NCBI RefSeq assembly: GCF_014323705.1
Contig: NZ_JABVEC010000019.1
Coordinates: 1-64,000, forward strand
Direction of reading: 5' to 3'
Source of the DNA: Actinomadura alba
GTDB lineage: Bacteria > Actinomycetota > Actinomycetes > Streptosporangiales > Streptosporangiaceae
DNA: 64,000 nucleotides
The notes under the pieces were generated by a model. It was not told where the DNA came from. It searched no databases and worked only from the letters and a program-made list of their open reading frames with translations. The position numbers and the translations under genes were made by a program. Of the stretch, positions 51,667-58,520 are shown piece by piece (the first letter of the stretch is position 1; every line of letters starts with the position of its first letter).

Positions 51667-52310
51667 CAGGCACCCCCGGCCGGCGTGCCGGGCTTCGCTC
51701 GCGGCAGCCGCTGCGCCAGCTCGCCAAAGATGATCAGCCGCTTGGCGGCGGAGAACTTCGGGTGGCACGTGGTGAGCGTGATGAGCCGCTTGTCGGCCGC
51801 CCGCTTGGGATGGAAGGGTACGGCCGCGGTCACGCTGACCTCTCGGGGAGAGACGATCTTCTGGTCGGTCACCTTGTAGACGAACTGCCCCTCGCGGGTG
51901 TCCACCAGGATCCGGTCACCGTCGCGGAGCTCGTCGACCCGGTTGAACGGGGCGGAGTAGGTGGTCCGGTGGCCGGAGACGACGAAGTTCCCCTTCTCGC
52001 CGGGCATCGCCGTCCCCGGGTAGTGGCCCGGTCCCTTGCGGAGGTCGCCGAGGTCGACGCCCTCGACCACGACGTAACGGAACCTGTCGCCGAACCGGGG
52101 GATGCGCAACAGGGCCATGCCGCTGCCCAGCTTCACCTTCTCGGTGGTGACCTTGGGCCGATCCCAGTCCTGAGCGAGCTGCCTGCTCAGCTGGTCTTGT
52201 TGATCCTGGGTGTAACGGCCGGTGCCCCACAGTTCGTAGGTGACGAAGAACAGGAGGACGATCCCTGCGGTGATGCAGAGCTCGCCGACACCACGGATGA
52301 GCGCCCGCAT
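51666..52310 (-). CDS. Class E sortase
   Basis: The 214-residue protein has a membrane anchor (ELCITAGIVLLFFVTYEL) and a sortase domain. Catalytic residues are His in VVSGHRTTYSAPF (about 110), Cys in LITLTTCHPKFSA (about 181) and the following Arg in AAKRLI. The YAPTS-like or TLTTC signature is class E, typical of high-GC actinobacteria, which recognise LAxTG. No LAxTG protein is seen in this window, including the secreted paralog array. Confidence 0.93.
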   Translation of the reverse strand: MRALIRGVGELCITAGIVLLFFVTYELWGTGRYTQDQQDQLSRQLAQDWDRPKVTTEKVKLGSGMALLRIPRFGDRFRYVVVEGVDLGDLRKGPGHYPGTAMPGEKGNFVVSGHRTTYSAPFNRVDELRDGDRILVDTREGQFVYKVTDQKIVSPREVSVTAAVPFHPKRAADKRLITLTTCHPKFSAAKRLIIFGELAQRLPRAKPGTPAGGA

Positions 52311-52328
52311 TAGTCCATACCCCCGCAG

Positions 52329-53090
52329 CTACGTCCCGTCGCTCTCGCCGGCGGCCGGCACGGTCGCGTGTTCCATCGTCACGTTGCCCGTGTAGGCGGG
52401 GAGGGTGACGCGATCGAGGGTCTTCACTCCGTATCCGAGGCCATACTCGGTGACATATTCCTTGTAGGTCGCGATGTCCGGGGAGGCGTCGAGCGCGGCC
52501 CTCAACCGGCCCGGATCACCCACAGCGGTGATCCGGAAAGGCGGAGAGTAGACGACGCCTTGCAGAATCAGCGTATTGCCAACACACCTGACGGCGCTGG
52601 TCGAGATCAGGCGTTGGTCCATTATTTGCATGCCCTCGGCACCGCCCGCCCACAGGGCGTTCACCACCGCCTGGACGTCCTGCTGATGAACCACCAGGTC
52701 ATCGGGGTTGGGCTTGACACCGCCGCGCTTTCCACCGGACCGTTGCGGCGCGTCGTCGAGCGTCACCCGCAGGCCACGGCCCTTGACGGGGGTGAATCCG
52801 GAGATTCCCGCCAATCCGTCGGCTCGTACTTGTGCCTGCTTCACCCGCTCGTCGCGCCGGCCGGTCTGCCGTGAGATGGTGTCGACATCACGGTTGAGTC
52901 GCTGGTACTCAGCGCGTTCCCGCTGGTTGCGACGCTGCTCGGCCGTGATCAACTGGGTGAGCCTGGTGCGGCCCGCATCGCGGAGATCAGTGCCTCGTGC
53001 CGTGTTCGCACTCGCCGCGAACAACGCGCCCGCGGTAAGTGTGAGGATGGGAATGATGCTTCTCCACGTCTGACGCCGTACGCTGCTCAC
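52329..53090 (-). CDS. DUF881 family membrane protein
   Basis: The 253-residue protein has an N-terminal helix (SIIPILTLTAGALFAASA), a coiled coil at about 40-90 (QRRNQRERAEYQRLNRDVDTI), and the DUF881 core: GRGLRVTLDD, NPDDLVVHQQDVQAVVNALWAGGAEGM, CVGNTLILQGVVYSPPFRITAVGD. DUF881 proteins sit next to crgA and sortase genes and probably act in the divisome or wall. It ends 19 bases before the sortase gene. GTG start. Confidence 0.93.
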   Translation of the reverse strand: MSSVRRQTWRSIIPILTLTAGALFAASANTARGTDLRDAGRTRLTQLITAEQRRNQRERAEYQRLNRDVDTISRQTGRRDERVKQAQVRADGLAGISGFTPVKGRGLRVTLDDAPQRSGGKRGGVKPNPDDLVVHQQDVQAVVNALWAGGAEGMQIMDQRLISTSAVRCVGNTLILQGVVYSPPFRITAVGDPGRLRAALDASPDIATYKEYVTEYGLGYGVKTLDRVTLPAYTGNVTMEHATVPAAGESDGT

Positions 53091-53169
53091 CAGCGACTAC
53101 GCTATCCGACAAACCACCCATGAGTGGGCCGGCGCGCTGCCGACGCCCGCCCGAGGAGACCGATCCACA

Positions 53170-53427
53170 GTGGCCAAGTCCAAAGTGCGCAAGAAGGCCG
53201 TCTACACGCCACCGCAGAAGTCGCAGAAGGTCCAGGTCAGCCCGCGCTGGCTGGCACCTACGATGATCACGCTATGGCTGGCCGGACTGGCCTGGATCGC
53301 GACCTTCTACGTCACGGCGAGCACCGACACCAACATTCCCGTGATGAGCGATCTCGGCAACTGGAACCTCGGCATCGGATTCGCCGCGATCATTGTGGGG
53401 CTGGGGCTCGCCACTAAGTGGCGGTAA
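53170..53427 (+). CDS. crgA: Cell-division protein CrgA
   Basis: The 85-residue protein (GTG start, AKSKVRKKAVYTPPQKSQKV) has a basic N-terminus, two membrane helices (WLAPTMITLWLAGLAWIATFY and IGFAAIIVGLGLATKW) and the NIPVMSDLGNWNLGIGF loop typical of CrgA. It coordinates septation with FtsZ, FtsQ and PBPs. In most actinobacteria crgA lies near oriC and next to DUF881, as here. Confidence 0.96.
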   Translation: MAKSKVRKKAVYTPPQKSQKVQVSPRWLAPTMITLWLAGLAWIATFYVTASTDTNIPVMSDLGNWNLGIGFAAIIVGLGLATKWR

Positions 53428-53464
53428 CGGGTACCCACGTTCGCCGGTGATCAATCCACGAATT

Positions 53465-53513
53465 TCGTCCACAGCCTGTGGATAACCTGGATGTGATCCC
53501 CAGGTTATCCACA
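53465..53513. other. DnaA-box inverted repeat (cluster 2), also terminator-like
   Basis: Two perfect TTATCCACA boxes face each other (complement of 53477-53485, and 53505-53513) within a perfect 16-bp inverted repeat, arms CCTGTGGATAACCTGG and complement. A third, TCGTCCACA, is at 53465-53473. The repeat lies between convergent crgA and the rhomboid gene, so it may also fold as a terminator in RNA. Confidence 0.75.
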
Positions 53514-53569
53514 GGTCCGCCCACCGCCGTGATCTCACGGACCTCCGGCGAACCCCTGAGAGAGTACGG

Positions 53570-54427
53570 CTAGACGCCGCTCAGCTGTGTGGTGAGCTGG
53601 CCGACGCGGATGGCGATCAGTACCAGGAACACGGCGGCGACCACCACGGTCGCGCCGAGCTGGACGAGCTGCTGCCGGTTTCTCGGCGCATAGGCGTACG
53701 CGTACGCCAGCAGCGCGCCCGTCACCAGTCCACCGACGTGTCCCTGCCAGCTGATGCTGGGGAACGTGAAGGTGATCAGCAGGTTGAGGCCGATCACCAC
53801 GGCGATGCCCCGGGCGTCGACCCGCATCCGCCTGGAGACCACGAAGATCGCGGCGAACAGCCCGAAGACCGCACCCGAGGCACCGGCCGTGTTGGTGTTC
53901 AGCGGCGCGAACAGCAGGGCACAGACCGAACCGCCGAGCGCGCTCAGCAGGTAGAGCGCCCCGAACCGCAGCCGCCCGAGCCACTGCTCGAGCGGCTGCC
54001 CCACCATGTACAGGGCCCACATGTTGAACAGCAGGTGCACCGGCCCGTAATGGAGGAACGCCGAGGTCACGAGCCGCTCGTACTGACCGTCCGCGACGGC
54101 CGGCGGCCACAGCCCGTAGCGCCCCTCGACATTGGTCCCGGCGTACTGAAGGAAGAACGCGACGACGTTGACGGCGATGAGCGTGTACGTCACCACGGGC
54201 GTCGTCGAGACCCGGCCGCCGAAGACCGTGCGCGGTGCCCGGACGGTCCTGTTGCCTTCCTTCACACACTCCACGCACTGATGGCCGACCGCCGCTTCGC
54301 GCATGCACTCGGGACAGATCGGGCGATCACAGCGCGTGCACCGGACGTACGTCTCCCGCTCGGAATGGCGGTAACACGTCGGCTTGTCCGCCTCCGCCCC
54401 GGAAGGGGGCTGCGGGTCAGTGTTCAT
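53570..54427 (-). CDS. Rhomboid intramembrane serine protease with N-terminal zinc-binding motif
   Basis: The 285-residue protein has an N-terminal Cys/His cluster (CYRHSERETYVRCTRCDRPIC and CMREAAVGHQCVECVKEG) resembling a B-box zinc finger. Seven membrane helices follow. Active-site Ser lies in TAGASGAVFG (about 183) and His in WQGHVGGLVTG (about 228), with the family's HLLFNMWAL loop. It cleaves membrane helices of unknown substrates. This form with the finger is usual next to crgA in actinobacteria. Confidence 0.94.
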   Translation of the reverse strand: MNTDPQPPSGAEADKPTCYRHSERETYVRCTRCDRPICPECMREAAVGHQCVECVKEGNRTVRAPRTVFGGRVSTTPVVTYTLIAVNVVAFFLQYAGTNVEGRYGLWPPAVADGQYERLVTSAFLHYGPVHLLFNMWALYMVGQPLEQWLGRLRFGALYLLSALGGSVCALLFAPLNTNTAGASGAVFGLFAAIFVVSRRMRVDARGIAVVIGLNLLITFTFPSISWQGHVGGLVTGALLAYAYAYAPRNRQQLVQLGATVVVAAVFLVLIAIRVGQLTTQLSGV

Positions 54428-54471
54428 TGCCTCGTCTCCGGCTCTGCGCTGTGGTTGCTTCCCTACCTCTA

Positions 54472-55035
54472 TTACGACTGGCGGCGGTCGATCGTCACCG
54501 ATTCGATGGCGATGTCGTTGACCGGCCGGTCCGACCGGCCCGTCCGCGCGGTCGCGATCTTGTCGACCACGTCGGTGCCCTCGATGACCTCACCGAAGAT
54601 GGTGTGCCGGTTGTCGAGGTGCTTGGTGGCCACGACGGTGATGAAGAACTGCGAGCCGTTGGTGTTCGGGCCGGCGTTGGCCATGGCGAGCAGGTACGGC
54701 CGGTCGAATCGCAGGCCCGACTGGAACTCGTCGGCGAAATCGTACCCGGGCCCGCCGGTGCCCGTTCCGAGCGGGTCACCGCCCTGGATCATGAAGCCGT
54801 CGATCACCCGGTGGAAGATCGTGCCGTTGTAGAGCGGCGCGTTCGACTTCTGCTCGGTGCGCGGGTCGAGCCATTCCCTCGTGCCCTCGGCGAGACTGAC
54901 GAAGTTGTCGACGGTCTGCGGAGCGTGCTCGGGGAACAGCCGGATGACGATCGGACCCAGCGTCGTGCGCAGCGTGGCGACCAGCACCTCCGAGCCTCCC
55001 GGTCCCCCGAATCCTCGATTGGTTTGTTCAGCCAC
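54472..55035 (-). CDS. Cyclophilin-type peptidyl-prolyl isomerase
   Basis: The 187-residue protein starts at GTG 55035 (AEQTNRGFGGPGGSEVLVAT). The domain has VDNFVSLAEG, NGTIFHRVIDGFMIQGGDPLGTG in two parts, FADEF, LAMANAGPNTNGSQFFI and HTIFGEV: the catalytic Arg and FHRVI motif are intact. No signal peptide, so it acts in the cytoplasm. GGTAAAC upstream (55115-55109) is not followed by an ECF -10 at the right spacing. Confidence 0.94.
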   Translation of the reverse strand: MAEQTNRGFGGPGGSEVLVATLRTTLGPIVIRLFPEHAPQTVDNFVSLAEGTREWLDPRTEQKSNAPLYNGTIFHRVIDGFMIQGGDPLGTGTGGPGYDFADEFQSGLRFDRPYLLAMANAGPNTNGSQFFITVVATKHLDNRHTIFGEVIEGTDVVDKIATARTGRSDRPVNDIAIESVTIDRRQS

Positions 55036-55171
55036 GGAAGACTGCCTCCTCTTTGTCGCGGACAAGTCGCGCCTGGAAACAGCGCGTGACCGCATACTCC
55101 CACGCCAGAGGTTTACCTTGCGCGCTCAGGGAAGGCTGAGGGTCAGGACCCCGCAGATCCGGGAGGTTAGC

Positions 55172-55624
55172 GTGTCCTTCAAGGAAAGATACCGCCCGTC
55201 GACACGGGTCAAGATCGACCGTGAGCAGTTGCAGCGGATGCAGGAGCTGAGCAAGGAAGGTGCCCATCGGGCCAGGGAACGCATCGGTCCCACCACGCAG
55301 GTCGCGCGTGAGATCGCCACGGAGCGGATGCTCGACGCCAGAGAGTGGAGCGCACCGCGTCTGGTGCGGGCCGCACACTACGTCGAGACCGAACTGGGCC
55401 CACGGGTGGGCACGCTGCTGACCAAGGCGGCCGACAAGGTCGAGCCGCCGAGACGTCAGCGGCAGAAGCGCAACACCGCGATGATCACGTTGGCGGCCGC
55501 CGGTGCCATCGGCGCGGTCGGCGCGATGGTGAGCCGTCGCATTCCCACGAACTCTCCGAAGCACTCAGAGGACGTGCTGCAGCCGTCCCCGACGTCAGCG
55601 GATGGGCAGGCTCGCATTCCTTGA
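55172..55624 (+). CDS. Hypothetical membrane-anchored protein, DUF5324-like
   Basis: The 150-residue protein starts at GTG 55172 with GGGAGG five bases upstream (VSFKERYRPSTRVKIDREQL). The first 100 residues are charged and helical (QVAREIATERMLDAREWSAP, then ALVRAAHYVETELGPRVGTL-like). One membrane segment, AMITLAAAGAIGAVGAM, precedes a Ser/Pro tail. Amphipathic repeats with one late membrane helix recall the DUF5324 group found near crgA in actinomycetes; this match is from memory and weak. Confidence 0.65.
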   Translation: MSFKERYRPSTRVKIDREQLQRMQELSKEGAHRARERIGPTTQVAREIATERMLDAREWSAPRLVRAAHYVETELGPRVGTLLTKAADKVEPPRRQRQKRNTAMITLAAAGAIGAVGAMVSRRIPTNSPKHSEDVLQPSPTSADGQARIP

Positions 55625-55654
55625 TCAACTCTCGCTGAACAGCGACGCACACAG

Positions 55655-55685
55655 GAGGACCCGGCGGTCGGACCGCCGGGTCCTC
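55655..55685 (+). terminator. Rho-independent-like terminator
   Basis: GAGGACCCGGCGGTC followed by GACCGCCGGGTCCTC with one loop base G forms a perfect 15-bp stem 30 bases after the stop at 55624. Confidence 0.85.
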
Positions 55686-55816
55686 CTTGTCGTCCCCTCT
55701 TGCCGCCGGGACGGTTCCCCCGCCGGCCCGTGTCCTGCGCGGCCGCCTCGGTGCGCCGGTCCGGGGCGAGACGGCCCCGGTCATCCGCCGTCTAGGTGGC
55801 CTGTACCGTGTGCGCC

Positions 55817-56569
55817 ATGCCGATCAGGGACAAGGTCGCCGCATCGATCCGCCGCAAGGTCACCGTCGCCGTACACCGTGGATGGGAGTGGCTGGCGCGT
55901 CATGGCGAGATCACTCCGAGCACGCCCGGCCGGCTCCGGTTCGCCAGGCTGGGCGACGGCGCCTGTATCGGCTTCCCCGTGGGCACGATCTACGGCGAGC
56001 GATGGATCTCCGTCGGAGACCATACGCTCATCGGGCCGCACGTCACGCTGTCGGCGGGTTTCGGACCCGGGCTCGACCTCGGGCCGAATCTGATCGTCCG
56101 AATCGGCGACAGCTGTTCCCTGGGCCGCGGCAACCAGATCATCGGCCACCGGTCCATCGAGATCGGCGACAACGTCTTCACCGGCCCGAACGTCTACATC
56201 ACCGATCAGAACCACAGCTACGGCGATCTCGACACGCCCATCGGCCGGCAGTGGCCGGAGAACAACCCGGTGCTGATCGGCGACGGTTGCTGGCTGGGCA
56301 CCGGCGCGATCATCCTGCCCGGCACCCGCCTCGGCCGGAACGTCGCGGTGGCGGGCGGCGCCGTCGTCCGCGGGGAGTTTCCCGATCACTGCGTCGTCGC
56401 CGGCGTGCCCGCCAAGATCGTGCGGCGGTACGACCCCGAAGAGGGCTGGCAGCCGCCACTGCGCGGTGGTGCCCGGCTGGCCTCGGCGGACGAGCTCGCG
56501 GCGCTGACGGTCGAAGAGCTCGAGGGCCTGCAACTGCTCCAGGAGCGGCTCCGCGAAGAGGCCGGCTGA
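55817..56569 (+). CDS. Left-handed beta-helix acyltransferase (hexapeptide family)
   Basis: The 250-residue protein starts MPIRDKVAASIRRKVTVAVH. It has hexapeptide turns through about 55-190 (LGDGACIGFPVGTIYG, IGDSCSLGRGNQIIGHRSIEIG, VAVAGGAVVRGEF, VVAGVPAKIVRRYDP) and the NeuD/CysE/WcaF-like ITDQNHSYGDLD. The C-terminal helix is Glu/Leu-rich. It should transfer an acyl or acetyl group from CoA to a sugar or lipid; the acceptor is unknown. ATG 55817 is chosen; another ATG lies 21 bases upstream. Confidence 0.9.
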   Translation: MPIRDKVAASIRRKVTVAVHRGWEWLARHGEITPSTPGRLRFARLGDGACIGFPVGTIYGERWISVGDHTLIGPHVTLSAGFGPGLDLGPNLIVRIGDSCSLGRGNQIIGHRSIEIGDNVFTGPNVYITDQNHSYGDLDTPIGRQWPENNPVLIGDGCWLGTGAIILPGTRLGRNVAVAGGAVVRGEFPDHCVVAGVPAKIVRRYDPEEGWQPPLRGGARLASADELAALTVEELEGLQLLQERLREEAG

Positions 56570-56586
56570 ACCGCCGTCACCCCCAG

Positions 56587-56658
56587 CGTGATCATGCAGT
56601 TAAGGCGCGACGCTCATGCCACATTCCGCGAAGGCGCGAACAATTGCATGATCACGGC
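56587..56658. terminator. Imperfect inverted repeat between convergent genes
   Basis: GTGATCATGCAGTT and AATTGCATGATCAC, with GGCGCGA/AAGGCGCGAA inside, lie between the acyltransferase (+) and the helicase (-). The stem is moderately strong with a long interior; termination is inferred from position. Confidence 0.5.
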
Positions 56659-56698
56659 GGGGTGAGGCGGGGTGAGGCAACATGATCACGGCGGGGCG

Positions 56699-58153
56699 TC
56701 AGCCCTGGTGGGAGGGGCGCGGCCGGCGGCGGTCCGCGCCACCGGTGGGCCGCTGCTCCTGGCCGCGCTGGCCATGGCCCGTACGCGGCTTGTACGAGTG
56801 GCGGTCGCCGCCCTCGCCCGAGCCGTCGCCGGACCAGCCGCCGCGCCGCTCGCCGCCTCGGCCCCGGCCGCCGAAACGGTCGCCGCCGCCCCAGCCCTGG
56901 CCCCGGTTGCCGCGGCGCTCACCGGGCCGGCCGCGGCCCGAACGGCCGGCGGAGGTGCGGATGATCGGCTCGGTGATCGGCTCGCCGCTCGGCGGGCGCG
57001 CCCCCGTGAGCCGGACCAGCTTGTCGTCGCCGGCCATCACCTTCGTACGGGTCGGGTCGATGCCGGCCCGCCGCGTCATGGCCGCCGTCGCGCGTACCTG
57101 GTGCGGCAGCACGAGGGTGACGACGGTGCCGCTCTCGCCCGCTCTGGCCGTACGGCCGGCGCGGTGCATGTAGTCCTTGTGGTCGGCGGGCGGGTCGATG
57201 TGCACGACGAGGCTGACGTCGTCCACGTGAATGCCGCGGGCCGCGACGTCGGTCGCGACGAGCACGCTGATGCTGCCCTCGCGGAACTCGGCGAGGGTGC
57301 GCGTGCGCAGGTTCTGGCTCTTGCCGCCGTGCAGGGCCCCGGCCCGCACGCCCACCTGCGCGAGCTGCTTGGCCAGCCGGTCGACACCGTGCTTGGTGCG
57401 GGCGAACAGGATCGTGCGGCCCTCACGGTTGGCGATCTCGGCGGTGATCGTGTTCTTGTCCCTGGGGGCCACGAGGAGCAGGTGGTGGTCCATGGTGTCG
57501 ACCGACTCGTCGACGGGGCCGATCGCGTGGGTCACCGGGTCGTTGAGATAGCGCCGCACCAGGACGTCGACGTCCTTGTCCAGGGTGGCGGAGAACAGCA
57601 GCCGCTGACCGTCCGGGCGCACCTGGTCGAGGATGTCGGTGACGTCGGGCAGGAAACCCATGTCGGCCATGTGGTCGGCCTCGTCGAGAACCGTGACGGC
57701 GATGTCGCCGAGATCACAGGCGCCCTGCCTGAGCAGGTCCTTGAGCCGGCCCGGGGTGGCGACGAGCACCTCGACCCCGCGGCGCAGCGCGTCGATCTGA
57801 CGGGGCATCGACGTCTGGCCGATGACGGTCTTGAAGCGCAGGCCGACGCTGCGCCCGAGCGGCTCCAGGTTGGTCTGGACCTGCATCGCGAGCTCGCGGG
57901 TGGGGACCAGGATGAGGGCGCGTGGACGCTTGGGAGCCGCCTTCTGCCCGGCGATCAGGGCGAGCAGCGGGAGTCCGAAGGCCAGCGTCTTGCCCGAGCC
58001 CGTCTTGCCGCGTCCGAGCACGTCTCGCCCGGCCAGCACGTCGGGGATGCAGGCCTCCTGGATCGGGAACGGTGACTCGATTCCCTGGCGGGAGAGGGCG
58101 GAGACGAGGGGGGCAGGCAGGCCGAGCTGGGCGAACGTGGGCGTGTCTGACAC
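56699..58153 (-). CDS. DEAD-box RNA helicase
   Basis: The 484-residue helicase starts at GTG 58153 (SDTPTFAQLGLPAPLVSALS) with GGAAGG six bases upstream. Motifs are Q motif GIESPFPIQ, I GKTGSGKT, Ia PTRELA, Ib TPGRL, II DEAD, III SAT, IV ILFARTK, V TDVAARGIH, VI HRAGRTARAG. The C-terminal 100 residues are Arg/Gly-rich (RGG-like) and would bind RNA. It probably remodels structured RNA or ribosome precursors, often under cold. The frame is open eight codons further upstream. Confidence 0.95.
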   Translation of the reverse strand: MSDTPTFAQLGLPAPLVSALSRQGIESPFPIQEACIPDVLAGRDVLGRGKTGSGKTLAFGLPLLALIAGQKAAPKRPRALILVPTRELAMQVQTNLEPLGRSVGLRFKTVIGQTSMPRQIDALRRGVEVLVATPGRLKDLLRQGACDLGDIAVTVLDEADHMADMGFLPDVTDILDQVRPDGQRLLFSATLDKDVDVLVRRYLNDPVTHAIGPVDESVDTMDHHLLLVAPRDKNTITAEIANREGRTILFARTKHGVDRLAKQLAQVGVRAGALHGGKSQNLRTRTLAEFREGSISVLVATDVAARGIHVDDVSLVVHIDPPADHKDYMHRAGRTARAGESGTVVTLVLPHQVRATAAMTRRAGIDPTRTKVMAGDDKLVRLTGARPPSGEPITEPIIRTSAGRSGRGRPGERRGNRGQGWGGGDRFGGRGRGGERRGGWSGDGSGEGGDRHSYKPRTGHGQRGQEQRPTGGADRRRPRPSHQG

Positions 58154-58520
58154 GTAGAACCTTCCGAGAGGGGGCACGTCTCGGGAGGCACCACATTCGA
58201 TCGGTGGGCTGCAAGGACGAGCCGGGCGCGCTCAGCGCCGCAAAGGGTGATTGCCTCAGTCTAACGGTGGGGGTGTGCCTCCTTATGCCCGGAGGGCCGA
58301 AAAAGATCTTTCGAGTCGCGCCGGGCCGGCGTCCCGCGGCGGGCGCCGGAAGAGGGACCGCCGAGCCTCGGCACGGTTCGAAACACACCATGCCGTCGGA
58401 AGGTGGACATTCCCTGCCCGGTATGGTCAGGCTTGTCGCAAACGACGACATCAACAGGTCCATGAACCCGCTGTGAGCCCGCCTCAGGGGCGGTCCGCGT
58501 ACGACCCTGGGAGAGCATCC
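58154..58520. other. Divergent intergenic region, helicase/E1
   Basis: The 367 bases contain no supported gene. On the minus strand TAGACT (58264-58259) could be a -10 giving a helicase leader of about 100 bases, as is usual for cold-regulated helicases. The palindrome CGAAAAAGATCTTTCG lies near 58300. Codon-like bias in the plus frame before 58521 has no start with an SD. Confidence 0.4.

Noticed and set aside
39540..53513. oriC within the window
   Set aside because: The two DnaA-box clusters have three or four boxes each, no AT-rich unwinding region, and no dnaA, dnaN or gyr genes nearby.
55109..55116. GGTAAAC upstream of the cyclophilin gene
   Set aside because: The -10 position 17 bases later reads GCGGT, so it does not fit the ECF promoter set.
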